A stretch of DNA of 64,000 nucleotides from Strongylocentrotus purpuratus (lineage: Eukaryota; Echinodermata; Echinoidea; Camarodonta; Strongylocentrotidae): assembly GCF_000002235.5 (NCBI RefSeq), contig NW_022145530.1:248001-312000 (forward strand), read 5' to 3'. A program made the position numbers and the translations under genes. Positions 23,907 through 35,278 of this stretch are shown here, piece by piece. The notes under the pieces are model-generated. The model was given only the letters and a program-made list of their open reading frames with translations, did not search any database and had not been told where the DNA came from. Numbering within the stretch: position 1 is the first letter of the stretch; the number at the start of each line of letters is the position of its first letter.

Positions 23907-24295
23907 TTAAAGGTAATACAAAGTTTCGGTATGGGGTCATGAAATTTGTTCAAATGAACATATTATGCGATCCTACTATATTCAGTATTCAGTGATCGTT
24001 GTCGAGGTTAAAATCGAGTCTAGCTCCCTCGTAAGGTCAAGATATTAATTAAGCTATAAAAACAATGTTTCTTGACTAAAATCGACCGATTAGCTATTCC
24101 CGTTTGGAAATTATATATCACAACTACATATTCTGAGATTGTCATGGTCGCAGCTACCATTGTATGGCCGTGTTTTCGGGGGTACATTTTCTAGTGCTTA
24201 CTAATCATTCACAGGGGCATCCAATTATATCAAAATTGTAAAGAATCACTATCCAGCCAATTTTCAAATTTCCCAAAACTTTATATTACCTTTAT
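23907..24295 (+). mobile_element. TTAA-flanked element, family B, copy 2
   Basis: Starts TTAAAGGTAATACAAAG and ends CTTTATATTACCTTTA. Longer than copy 1, with an extra block (about 24120-24230) shared with the inverted copy at 58030-58345. Confidence 0.7.
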
Positions 24296-25300
24296 TTTAA
24301 TGTGCCCTCATCCCTCACGATGGGCTTCACTCTTTATCTTTCACTGTGCCCTGACAAAAGACTCCAGTTTAGTTTGTGCTGTATTCTCATTTCCCACGGC
24401 GTCTTTCCCTCTCCCTCCTCTCTCTAACTGTATCAGCATCCGAGACCCTGTACTACAATTTCAATCACTTTTATATTTACCTTGCTCCTTTCGTTCCATT
24501 CATTATCTTATGAGCATCCCGCTCCATCCCACAATTTCACAATAGTCATCTTTCTGTTCGGTTGTTCTCCTTCCTCTTCCTCCCCCCCCCCCCTAGAGAT
24601 ATTCACGTTCGCCACATTGTAATTATTCTCTTTCCTCTTTCTCTCTCATCACCTGTCAAAAACAACTATTCACTCTCATTTTCCTGTAGATCTCAATTAA
24701 TTTGGGTATCACTTCATTGGCTCTTTTTGCCATTCCTCTAAATGTAACATCTTTGACAACAAATAACATGATATGTATATAACTTCAAGTCTGAGTGTAA
24801 ATAACTTTATTTTGTAGAAAAACAAACAATTTACATAGAAATTAAAAATGTATATAACAAATAAAAAAATACATTTGCATGGAACTTAAGGCAGGAGGTA
24901 CACAGATAATGCAAACAAAAATGGTCCAAAAAATCATTTATTAAATTTTTATTCCATTTGATTCAGTAATATTTACTCAAGCTAAATCCTGAGTTTGGGG
25001 CAAAAAACTGCACTAAAAATACCTTGATTAGTTGTTCAAAGACATTTAATTTGTCTAAATAAATGACCTTTAGGCGCTTGAAAAGTACAATCAAAAGTAA
25101 ATCTTCAAAATGGCATAATTTCTTAATTTTTCAATCAATTTTTTAGAGTAAGATATCAATCTAAAGATCTCTTCCTGCTCCACAAGAATCACTCAATGTA
25201 AAGGTGTTTGCTGCCATCTGTAGGTGAGGGTTGTACAACATTTTTTTTACTCCACTAAGTCAGCCCATGCTATCTTTCCACACACAATTTTGTATTCGCT
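24296..25300. other. Spacer, CT-rich then AT-rich
   Basis: Pyrimidine-rich sequence to about 24720, then AT-rich. A TTAA followed by GGCAGGAGGTACACAGA near 24887 could be the left end of the transposase remnant that follows; I did not find its inverse. Confidence 0.3.
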
Positions 25301-25303
25301 AAA

Positions 25304-25999
25304 ATGGGTCGAAAAGGTCCAAAATACGTCAAAAAGAGGAAGGGTTTTCATGGAACCAGATGGCAAGACTGGAAAAAAGCCAGGATTGATGAAGAACCTA
25401 GTCCTCCAAAGCAGACAGCCTCTGAAAGAAAGCTGAAGCTCTAAGGGAATGGGCATAAAGTATGTAAAATAGAATGTGTAGGACATGTAGGGAAGAGGAT
25501 GTATAAGGCTTTAGACAACTTTACTGTCTCATCAATACTGTCCCGACAATGGGTGGTGCGAGTACAAAAATAAGGGCAAAATGGATAACAGCGAGAATCA
25601 CTTAGACCCTGTGTTTCTCAAGTATCTACTGCCTATATTCACGCGACTCAGTGCTCCAGACCTCCTTGAGAGATGCCTCCCAGGTATCACCCAGAACCAG
25701 AATGAGAGCTTCAATGCTCTCATCTGGAAACGGTGCCCTAAACACCTGTGGAGAGGTCCACGTGTTGTCCGCATCGCAGTCAACATGGCTGTGATTGCAT
25801 TCAACTGTGGCGCAGAGCAAAGTCGCAACAGGATTTTTAATACGTTAAATCTTACAATGTATGATCACACCTTGTCATTGCTCTTTCGTTCAACTGTGGC
25901 GCAGAGAATGGTCGCTACAGAACTTTCAAACACCTAAATCTCAGAATGGGAGCCCATGCCACTCGTGAGAGGAAAAAGGGATTACGGAAGAATTAATAA
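25304..25999 (+). pseudogene. Internally deleted Mutator-like transposase gene
   Basis: Two parts of a multicopy transposase-like family occur without the middle. 25304-25444 gives a basic N-terminus (MGRKGPKYVKKRKGFHGTRW ... SERKLKL), which in this family precedes the catalytic region. From about 25545 the frame shows CPDNGWCEY, then LLERCLPGITQNQNESFNAL and IWKRCPKHLW, followed by AVIAFNCGAEQSR and LNLTM. The TQNxNES and WxxCPK motifs mark this family, which I recall being grouped with Mutator-like transposases. A second decayed copy of the C-terminal piece follows (NLRMGAHATRERKKGLRKN near 25935). The catalytic core is missing, so this is a dead or non-autonomous copy. Confidence 0.65.
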
Positions 26000-26473
26000 T
26001 GCAAAATGGCTCTCCACTTTAACCGTTACTAGAGTGGTTGAGGTAGGAAAAAGCCCACCGACTTTTTTCCAATCTGCAGAATCACAAGACTTCACATGAT
26101 GAAAAAAGAAAACGATTCATGAAAGCAGTGAAAAAACAAAAACGATGTTCAAAAACAGAAATATTTTTTAATTTTCTGTGTTTTCAATATAATACATAAT
26201 CATATACTGTACAGAAATAAACATATTTCAATGAAAAGAGAAAGTGTTGTTCCACAACATTGGAATGTATTGGAAATGCTGAACATTTTCTAGAGGTTGG
26301 TATCTGAGATGGGACTATCCAGTATAAATGGCCTTTGTGGAGGGCGTGATGCATGTGGCACCTGTTGAGGGATACTTGTGTTTTACACTTGAAAAATTAT
26401 GTGACAATATTCTTTAAGTGTATAAGATCACTGGATTCATAATTTTGTCCTCGAGATAAATACCTTAATCATG
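26000..26473. other. Spacer after the transposase remnant
   Basis: AT-rich; possible 3' part of the same element, but no terminal repeat was identified. Confidence 0.3.
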
Positions 26474-26775
26474 AGACACAGCCTCATACGGGACCTCGGC
26501 CAGTACTCGCCCAACCTTAATCTAGCAAAAGACAATATCGAGATTCACGGGACACAGCCTCATACGAGACCTTGGCCAGTACTCCCCCAACCTTAATCTA
26601 GCAAAAGACAATATTGAGATTCACTGGACACAGCCTCATACGAGACCTTGGCCAGTACTCACCCAACCTTAATCTAGCAAAAGACAATGAGATTCACTGG
26701 ACACAGCCTCATACGAGACCTTGGCCAGTACTCACCCAACCTTAATCTAGCAAAAGACAATATCGAGATTCACGG
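26474..26775 (+). repeat. Four tandem copies of a ~76-bp coding segment
   Basis: Copies start near 26474, 26551, 26627 and 26700 (periods 77, 76, 73). Each reads like HSLIRDLGQYSPNLNLAKDN in its own frame. The last copy continues into the SGNH-like sequence, so the start of that gene was expanded in tandem. Confidence 0.85.
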
Positions 26776-27230
26776 GTTCCCTGGAGCAACGGTAGGTTCC
26801 CTCATTAACAGATTGCATTCTTTATCAATTTTTAAGTACCAGTGCGTCATTTTCCAAATTGGAGGCAATGACATCTCTGCCCCACACTCGCCCCTGACAA
26901 GGTTATGAGGGACATCCATCACCTAACAGACAGTGTTAGGTACCTGAACCCACAAGCCCATATCACGTTCATGGAGTTACTTCCCTGCAAAAAGACTAGA
27001 CCTCACATAGATGACGTCCACATTGATGTTTATAATTCTAGGATAGATCAACTAAATAATTTGCTAAGAGAATTCCTCCCTACTATCCACACAAACTTCA
27101 GGCAACATTCCCAGGACATTAAAGACCCATGTAAGTTTTACAAGGAGGATGGCAGGGATTCACTTTGCCAATCTACCTCCATACTTTAAGTCTGTTAGAG
27201 GATGCACTATATTGACCCTAAAAACGTCTC
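26687..27230 (+). pseudogene. SGNH/GDSL hydrolase-like fragment
   Basis: The translation shows IEIHGFPGATVGSLINRL, then CVIFQIGGNDIS and later YLNPQAHITFMELLP, the spacing of an SGNH-type fold (the GGND motif is block III-like). After DPCKFYKEDG the sequence continues toward a NLPPYF segment. The reading frame is interrupted, so it is not intact. SGNH domains occur in some LINE ORF1 proteins and other mobile genes; with transposon debris on both sides a mobile origin is likely but not shown. Confidence 0.5.
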
Positions 27231-27399
27231 CAAGTAGGCAAAATGGTACTGGCCCATGAGACGGCAGGTTGGGATTAGGGCAGAGCCTAACATTTTCAGC
27301 TTTTAAAGTGAAAAAATGACTTTCTGCCCGGAGGAAAGTTCGGTAAAAAGCCAAGTGATGAAATAAGATCACGAATGAAGAGCTGCAAACTCACTTATC

Positions 27400-29530
27400 T
27401 AGTATCGGAATCAACATTTGGAGATCTAGACTTTCTTAGTCAGTTCCGTAGAAGACGTGGGGATGAGTTTGTAAACATCAAAAAACAAAAACGGACAATT
27501 ATAATGGCGTCAGATTCGGATACTAGTTCAAGCGAGGATGAAAATCCATTCATCTTTCTCGACTCCTTCATCGATATACCTTACTGAAAGGGGTGCGCTC
27601 AAATTGCTCGGTTTAAAAGAGAGGGAGTAACCAGGTGGTAGGTGGAAGGGTGGGATGTTAATATCCAACCTTGCTTGTTTTTCTCGTTTCGATCAGAAGG
27701 AAAGGGTCACTCTAGCCCTATGCGGAAGTGGGGTAAAGGAAGCCCCAAAACATGGACTCCAAACTCTAAAGATGGATGAGTTTGTAAACATCATCAGAAA
27801 ACAAAAACAGACAGTTATAATGGTGTCAGATTCGGATACTAGTTCAAGCGAGGATGAAAATCCATTCGTCTTTCTTACTAAGAGGGAAAGCAAAATACAA
27901 AAAGTTTTACTGTCAAATTGCTCGGTTCGTTAGAAGAGGTGGGAGATATCACTAAGATACATGAAAAAAATGTTGACGGTTCCTTAACAGAGATGTAGCA
28001 AGGTTTTCCATCTTTGACGGTATCTTATCGACAACACACGCAGAACCAAAATACACCAAGGTATTCATTACGAGTACAGTGTTTGATTCCAAAGTATATG
28101 TACATATACGTAACTTAATTAGAAAGAGAAACGTCAGCGCTGATAATTATTTTTCAACAACAATAGGTGTCAGTTTCGAGACAATCGAGTTCAGGAAACT
28201 CATCGCTCACGGAAATGATATACTAAAGCATATATCCAGAGCAAAGAGATGTTGCCAGGATGATGGCGTTGGTGACACCATGGGTAAACTGTTAGAGCTC
28301 CTAACTTACTGCATACAGAATATATCACTGACCCATACATCTTCTCATTTCTTGCTTTTTTGTCTTCTTCCCTTTATCCTAATGTTTTATGTAATATATG
28401 AATGTATTATTTATTTATTCATTCCTTTTATGCAATTGATATTTTGATATGATTGTATTTATATTTTATATAAGTTGTGTTCTTTTATGTAATATGATTC
28501 ACCTGGAAGTACAGCTTCTTTTGTTTTGGAAGAAGACAATAAATGATATATTCTATATATTCTATTCTTCTTCGAAAAGATGAGTGATTTGATGTTAACT
28601 ATCAAGGATGTCCATTTTGTGTCGGATCAGAAAATTTGTATTAAATAATCGTATGTGGAAGAATTAAAACGCCATGTGTTGTATTATGAACAATTATAAT
28701 GGTGTCAGATTCGGATACTAGTTCAAGCGAGGATGAAAATCCATACGTCTTTCTTACTAAGAGGGAAAGCAAAATAGAAAAAGTTTTACTGTCAGATTGT
28801 GAAAGTTTGGACAGTTCTGATGTTGAGCTACTGGGTGGATATGTCACAGGTAGTGAAATATCAGATTGGGAAACTGAGGAGACATAATCTTATAGAGCAG
28901 GGGTTGGTCTTTTTGTTATCTCCTACGCAAATGAAGTATTCGTTCACTTACGTCAATTCGATAGAGTAGATGGTGAATTAAAGTGGACTCCCTTATGATT
29001 ATCGATATACCTTACTGAAAGGGGTGCGCTCAAATCGCTCGGTTCATTAGAAGAGGTGGTAAATATCACTAAGATACATGAAAAAAATGTTGACCGGTTC
29101 CTTAACAGAGATGAAGCAAGGTTTTCTTTTATCTTTGACGGTATGATCGTACCGACGACACAAGCAGAACCGAAATATACCAATGTATTCATTACGAGTA
29201 CAGTGTTTGATTCCAAAGTATATATACATGTACGTAACTTTATTAGAAAGAGAAAGGTCAGCGCTGATAATTATTTTCCAACAACAATTGGGGTAAGTTT
29301 CGAGACTATCGAGTTCAGGGAACTACTCAGTCATGGAAATGACCTCAAACAACAAACGTCTAGAGTTAACAGAGATGTAGCGAGGCTTTCCTTCTTTGAC
29401 GGTATCTTACTGACAACACATGCAGAACCAAAATACACCAAGGTATTCATTACGAGTACAGTGTTTGATTCCAAAGTATATGTACATATACGTAACTTAA
29501 TTAGAAAGAGAAACGTCAGCGCTGATAATT
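27400..29530 (+). pseudogene. Tandem fragments of an acidic N-terminus plus PC4-like gene
   Basis: A short acidic sequence (MVSDSDTSSSEDENPYVFLT) occurs three times (near 27502, 27820 and 28699). A second block occurs near 27912-28210, 29000-29340 and 29360-29530. That block reads EKNVDRFLNRDEARFSF, then VFITSTVFDSKVYIHVRNFI and TIGVSFETIEFRELLSHGND. The strand order, the VHVRNF-like segment and the PTTIGVSF...EFRELL ending resemble the single-stranded-DNA-binding fold of transcriptional coactivator PC4/SUB1. The copies are partial and interrupted, and look like segmental duplications of one multicopy gene. PC4 assignment is by eye. Confidence 0.5.
28150..28690 (+). repeat. Block repeated at 31231-31740
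   Basis: The end of the PC4-like sequence and about 450 bases after it (through GATTCACCTGGAAGTA and the TTCTTCGAAAAGATGAGTGA segment) recur at 31231-31740 with few differences. This is a recent duplication of several hundred bases. Confidence 0.85.
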
Positions 29531-29531
29531 A

Positions 29532-31224
29532 CAGGCCTTAAATTTCGTCATTTTTAGGGCAAGGCCAGTTTGGCCTTGAGTACCTCATATTTTTAAGGGC
29601 ACCAAGGCCAAAATATTTTTACAAAAAGGGCATCGAGGCCAAAATATTTTACAAAAAGGGCATCGAGTATGAGGCCAAAAAAATTGATTCTATTTTTGTT
29701 AGATGTCATGTGTATTTTATGAAACTTGTGCGGGATCAATTTCCCATGACTTTAGCACCAGCTTCTTCACAGAATGTATAGAGGTCTACGGTACATACAA
29801 ACAAGGCGGCGGCCCGCAAGCCTTAGATTTAGCAGCCAGGAGCAAGTGGCATTTTTTTAAAAAGTTGCCCTTTGCCACGGGAATTTACCAGAGCAAGGGG
29901 CAATTTTCCAAAAACAGATAGGCCCCTTATCTAATCATAAGTTCAAAGAGAGTCTACAAATGTTAATTTCATAATGTGAATAGATCGATCATCGAACGAT
30001 CAATTTAATAACTTTTTAATCTTAACAATATGAACAGGAAAAATTGATTAAGAACATCAAACTTGCACATTAAACAGTATTTTAAAGTAACTAAAAATAT
30101 TGATGAGCAAATGAATAAATAAATTGTCAATTTCACAAACATCGAAAGTCAGAAGGACTTGGCAAGTTAACCGGGCCGGGTATCCCAAATCAAAATCGCA
30201 CCTCACACACAAACCTTCCGCCACTCTCTCGGTAGTAGGAGCAAATTTGAAGAAATTATCTTTTTAACTGTTGTATAGAAAGGTCTAGATAGGCCTAACT
30301 AATGAAATAAGATGTAAAAATGTCCTTATAGACATTCGACAGCTGAAAGTGACACGCTCAGCTCAGTTGCGTAACGTGCATTCACGAAACCAAAATCGTT
30401 CCTCGCACACACTCTCGCCACTTTTGGTGGGAAGCTGTCGGGCTGGAAGTTTGCCAGCGAAACCGATGCACCCTCGGAATTTTACCGGGACTCGAAACGT
30501 TCGTCTTGGGAAGCTGGCGGGGTAGCTTTTTGAAGCGACGTCGGCTGGTGGCAAAATGAGAGTAACTACGATCGAGAACATCGTAGGTGTTCTTAACTTA
30601 TTAATAAGATAATTCTAAATTCTATTTGAGATAAAATAATAAACTAGACCTACAAACAAACCTCGACAGATCTCTAATGACTATTTGAATGCTTGTTTAT
30701 TTCTCCATTTGACGATTTGTTTTCTTGATCCTGGCCGGCCTGGCCTTCGATTTGTACGTACGCACGTGCGTGCGTCAACAGCATGCACCATAATTATGCA
30801 TATCATGCGATCGCATGATCTGAACGTACGTGCGCTAGCGCATTGCCTATATAATAACAAAGGGCGCATTTTCACGGCACTTACGCCTTATTAAAGCACT
30901 AAATACGAAGCTAGAAGAGAGCTCGTGGGCGGCAAACTGTTCGTGATTCGTGTATTTTTACTGTTCTAATAATTTATGGGCGCATTTTCACGGAAAACAC
31001 TTGCGCCTTGCCGTCTAGTTTTAGATGATTATGGGCGCAATTGGTGGTTTTATGTGCGCAAATTTAAAAAAAAAAGGGCACGTCGAGTTGGAAAAAAAGG
31101 CACGTCGGCCAGTTTGAAAAAAAGGGCACGGCCTTTTTGGCCGTGAATTTATCTTTTTTGGGGAGGGCACCGCGGCCAGTCATAGGGGCATCGACGGCCT
31201 GGCCGTCGATGGCCGTCGATTAAT
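29532..31224. mobile_element. Non-autonomous hAT-like element (1693 bp)
   Basis: Starts CAGGCCTTAAATT and ends with its inverse AATTTAAGGCCTG. It is flanked by TAATTA on both sides (29526-29531 and 31225-31230). The empty site (GCTGATAATTATTTTTCAAC) exists at about 28139-28158, so the 6-bp duplication is directly verified. The CAGG...CCTG ends are hAT-like; hAT groups with 5-6-bp duplications are known. The interior has repeats of the AAGGCCAAAATATTTTTAC and GGGCACGTCG types and no transposase. Confidence 0.75.
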
Positions 31225-31230
31225 TTAAGG

Positions 31231-31740
31231 CCTGTAATTATTTTTCAACAATAGGTGTCAGTTTCAAGACAATCAAGTTCAGGGAACTCATCGCTCACGG
31301 AAATGATATACTAAAGCATATATCCAGAGCAAAGAGATGTTGCCAGGATGATGGCGTTGGTGACACCATGGGTAAACTGTTAAAGCTCCTAACTTACTGC
31401 ATACAAAATATATTACTGACCCATACATCTTCTCATTTCTTCCTTTTTTGTCTTCTTCCCTTTATCCTAATGTTTTATGTAATATATGAATGTATTATTT
31501 ATTTATTCATTCCTTTTATGCAATTGATATTTTGATATGATTGTATTTATATTTTGTATAAGTTGTGTTATTTTATGTAATATGATTCACCTGGAAGTAA
31601 AGCTTCTTTTGTTTTGGAAGAAGACAATAAATGATATATTCTATATATTCTATTCTTCTTCGAAAAGATGAGTGATTAGACGTTAACTATCAAGGATGTC
31701 CATTTTGTGTCGGATCAGAAAATTTGTATTCAATATTCGT
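31231..31740 (+). repeat. Second copy of 28150-28690 beyond the hAT insertion
   Basis: Continues the PC4-like fragment interrupted at 29531 and then the duplicated downstream sequence. Together with 29000-29531 it was one continuous copy before the hAT insertion. Confidence 0.8.
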
Positions 31741-31837
31741 TTTTGGTAGAATTACAATGTAATGTGTTGTATTATGACACAGACTTCCATCATCTATCCT
31801 GACGATGGAACTGTGCCTACTGTAGCGATGGCGAACT

Positions 31838-31898
31838 ATCCTGGTGATATGACTGATGAACTTGAAAAAGATTTTGGTTCTGGAGGTCATATCACCAG
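31838..31898. repeat. Short perfect inverted repeat
   Basis: CCTGGTGATATGAC at about 31840 is inverted as GTCATATCACCAGG at about 31885, with a loop of about 30 bases. Possible RNA hairpin; no further support. Confidence 0.5.
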
Positions 31899-31994
31899 GT
31901 TTGTCAGTGGTGGACCAAAACAATAGTTATCAGGTGTGGTCCACCAAACAGAAAGAGGTTCTCAGTACATGTAAATCTTGTATTTTGTATTATA

Positions 31995-32240
31995 ATTTCA
32001 CGTTTATATTTTGTATGTATGTATGTTTATATTTTGTATGTATACATGTATGTTTATATTTTGGATGTATGTATGTTTATATTTTGTATGTGTGTATGTA
32101 TGTTTATATTTTGTATGTATGTATGTATGTATGTTTATATTTTGTATGTATGTATGTATGGTTATATTTCGTATGTATGTATGTATGTATGTTTATATTT
32201 TGTATGTATGTATGTATGTTTATATTTTGTATGTGTGTTA
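31995..32240 (+). repeat. Minisatellite of TATGTATGTTTATATTTTG units
   Basis: About eight units of (TATG)n TTTATATTTTG with variable numbers of TATG. Long open frames here (CMYVYILYV repeats) are artefacts of the repeat. Confidence 0.95.
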
Positions 32241-33400
32241 CAAATTATAGAGCTCTATAAATTGAAATTTATTATATTGTGATGAATATATGAAAATTAC
32301 CTTTCTCTTTGATATATTCAATAATTGTGATTATTGGGACCATTATAAATTTAAAATGTCTTTCATAATCGTTAATGATTTGTTCCATGTTTGAATGGAT
32401 TTGCTCTGAATGAGTGACTAGTTTTACAAGAAGCATGTGCTCTCTTTGAAATACATTGCTTGATTTATGTTCTGAGTTTCTAGAAGTGTGTTTAAATAAG
32501 TTTTAAGTAATAAAGGGAAAAGACATCCCTAGATACCCATATATACAACGAGTAATAGTCTTAGATGGAATGAGCTTGAGTGCTTTTGATTGTGGAACTG
32601 TATGTTCTGTGATATGTTCTCGGTGTTCGTAGTATGATTGAATTGTTTGTTTACGTGATGTACTTGGTGTGTGTAATGTTTGTGTGAATTTTGTGGTAAC
32701 CGACAGAGAAAGGGTGAACCATTTGCATGGGTCCTAATGAAAGAAAAGTTCCCTTTATATGCAATTATTGATTAGACTTCTGTTGCGTATGGATAACTGT
32801 TTGGACATATTTAATGATCCTCACACCACGTGTAAAACGTCGGTGCTACATTTACATATGCAAATTTGCCTAGGATTGTTCTAAAATGAAAGAGTGAGAG
32901 GGGTAACCTTGTTATTTTATGGTTCTATGGATCAATGCGGTCAGAATGGTATATATGAAGAGAAATTTTTGAAGTAATTTTGATTGTGATATATTAAGTT
33001 CTAAATGGATACCCATTCGTCAGAGTGTAGAAAGTTTGGATAGGAAAAAAACCCGGAATGTTCCACGTAGTGAAGGGACAGTGTCTCATTTACGTCTCTG
33101 AATATTGACATGGGACTATAGTTTAAATGATTATTGAGATATCATTATACAAATATGTGGAAGATGTTTTTATTACATACAATGTCATTTTTGTGTGATT
33201 ATCTTCTTCTCTGTGAAGATAATTTTGCCATTGTTAAGGAATGAATCTAGATATGGTTAACCTATTTGAGAGAGAGATATTGCTCTTTGGTTTCCTAACT
33301 GATTATCTGTCCCAAATGCGGTCATATCTCATGTCTAGCCATTTTAAATTTCATTTCTGTGGCCAGTTTAATATCGAACTAGGAGTATGACTGGTAAGAA
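32241..33400. other. Spacer, nothing recognised
   Basis: AT-rich sequence; possibly the 5' leader of the zinc-finger/SANT segment that follows. I see no domain or repeat. Confidence 0.35.
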
Positions 33401-33486
33401 ATGTTTCATTGCGATAACACTTGTTGTCTCGATTTCTCCATAGAACATGAATTTTTGGAAGAGAAGCTCAGAGTCAAGCGAGAGGT

Positions 33487-34772
33487 TTTTTTAAAGTCCA
33501 GATTGGTTACTTTTTACACATTACCCCACAACTTACTTGGTACAAATTACCTGATGGATAATATTGAAATACAAACAGATATGAAAGATTCCTTTGCGTG
33601 GGAGGACGCCAGTATTGATCATGGTAACGTAGAAGATGAGGGCACACCCTCAAATAGCAATAATATAGCTATGGTTAAAAGGAAGGCGGATGTCTATGAA
33701 CGCTCATCCTGTGTACGGAACTTTGTTTCCCTCAAGGCTATTGGTAGGCATCAGGAAACCCACAATAAATGGTGATTTTTTTATGCACCAAATGCCAACA
33801 CACTTTTGAGAAAGCACATGGACTAGTGTGCCACATCCCCAAATGCTCAGGGGACGTGGACACCCCAATGTTAAATAGACTACCTCTCGGCAGCAGAGAG
33901 TGTGGTCTAGCGTTTAGAACTTTCATTTTTAGTTAACTTTGATTATCCCGCAATTTTGTTAAATTACCCCAACAGTCCTTTTTAGGACTACCTCAACTCT
34001 ACATCGGAAGTACCCACTTTACATTTGGTGAACTTTGTGTATCGGCAGTTTGTTTGCACTTGGATTATATGGAGCCTGTACCCGAAGATGTTAGGGCCAG
34101 GATTGCGAACCATCCTCGAATTGGTGGCGACAAGACCTGTGTAAGGTCATGGATGACACTCCCCCACCAGAGGTAAATCTGTTTTCCTCACTATTTGTTT
34201 AATCAATTTACTTTCAGGAGCTGCATTTGGTTACAAGATCCAAGAAGTCAATGACAAGCTGTCAACATACATGCTATTTTAATTATATTTGATTTTCTTT
34301 TATAGTGTCCGTTTTTTTAAAAATATTGATTGATATGATTTCTATTATAATTAATCTATAATTTTTTTTTTTTTACTCTATTTTATTAGAACGAAATGAG
34401 GGCTGTCTCAGCACGAGCGACATAGACACCCGTCTGCATGTCTGAGCACTAAAAGGGCGAGATAAGATGAAAGTGCAAGAAAACAAACGAGAAACACGAG
34501 GGACATTTGGACAGAAGAAGAAGTCCTCCTACTCAGGCAGCTCATGATTCAATACGAGCATGCCAAGAAAGTTAATATTAAAATCGCGGAACATTTTAAC
34601 CACAAAACGGTTAAACAAGTTATACATAAGCGTAGAGCATTACTGGATAAGGATACGGCCTTACGTTTACCAAGGCCAAACCAGACAGGTCGAGGTTCTT
34701 AGCGCCTAAGCTCATGGGGAATTTTTTTGAAGTCCGGATTGGTTACTTTTTACACATTAGCCCACTATGAAT
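33487..34772 (+). repeat. ~50-bp direct repeat flanking the finger/SANT segment
   Basis: The segment AAGTCCAGATTGGTTACTTT and the following TTTACACATTACCCCACA at about 33494-33530 recur as AAGTCCGGATTGGTTACTTT at about 34730-34765. They may mark a local duplication or repeated leader sequence. Confidence 0.6.
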
Positions 34773-34925
34773 TTTTTAAAAAAAAACCCACACAACCCTG
34801 CTGCTCATCGGCACCAACACTGGATGTTATAAAGCGGATGCTGGAAAAATGGAATAAGAAAATGGGATCTGACTTTCCATATTCAGTGGGGTTGAAGACC
34901 ACAGAGGCACCATGCAGAAAATAGA
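33550..34925 (+). pseudogene. C2H2 fingers plus SANT/Myb segment, LINE N-terminus-like
   Basis: From about 33690 the translation shows a finger-like SSCVRNFVSLKAIGRHQETH (the first finger cysteine appears as R). In another frame follows FLCTKCQHTFEKAHGLVCHI, a C2H2-type finger. At 34490-34702 an open frame gives a SANT/Myb-like domain: WTEEEVLLLRQLM, VNIKIAEHFNHKTVKQVIHK and RRALLDKD, then a stop. Fingers followed by a Myb-like domain are the N-terminal layout of R2/NeSL-type LINEs, which carry a restriction-like endonuclease. No reverse transcriptase was found downstream, so this is a truncated copy. A host regulator is less likely because the frames do not join. Confidence 0.55.
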
Positions 34926-35070
34926 AGTATTATCTATTGTATGCAAAATAGCTTATAAATGATTTCTTCATGATCAGGGCAGCAATCCTGATTCAGTCCT
35001 ACTCAGCCACAGCAATGCCAACCAAACAATTTGGGCTGGTCAAAAAATTGAAGGTAAATCTTTCACTTTC

Positions 35071-35278
35071 TCAGGGGTGATAGTGAGCACTAAAAAAAAA
35101 AAAAAAAAAAAAAGGTTCCCCCCCCCCCCCCCTCTAGCTTGAGTAAAAAAAAAAAAGAAGAGGATTCAGGGGGGAAAAAAAATGGCGTTTAACAACACTC
35201 CCCCTTTTGAGTAAGAAAAATAGAGAAATAATCGGGGGGGGGGGGGGGGGGGGGAAGAATCAGGTTTTTATCAGGCCT
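35071..35278 (-). mobile_element. AGGCCTGATAAAAA element, copy 1 (minus)
   Basis: One end reads AGGCCTGATAAAAACCTGAT on the minus strand and the other AGTGCTCACTATCACCCCTGA-like. The interior carries poly-A and poly-C runs and the CTTACTCAAAAGGGGGAGTG segment. Related copies are at 52740-52976 and 58516-58823. Confidence 0.6.

Noticed and set aside
31856-32282. Open frames of up to 134 codons reading CMYVYILYV
   Set aside because: Composition artefact of the TATG/TTTATATTTTG minisatellite.
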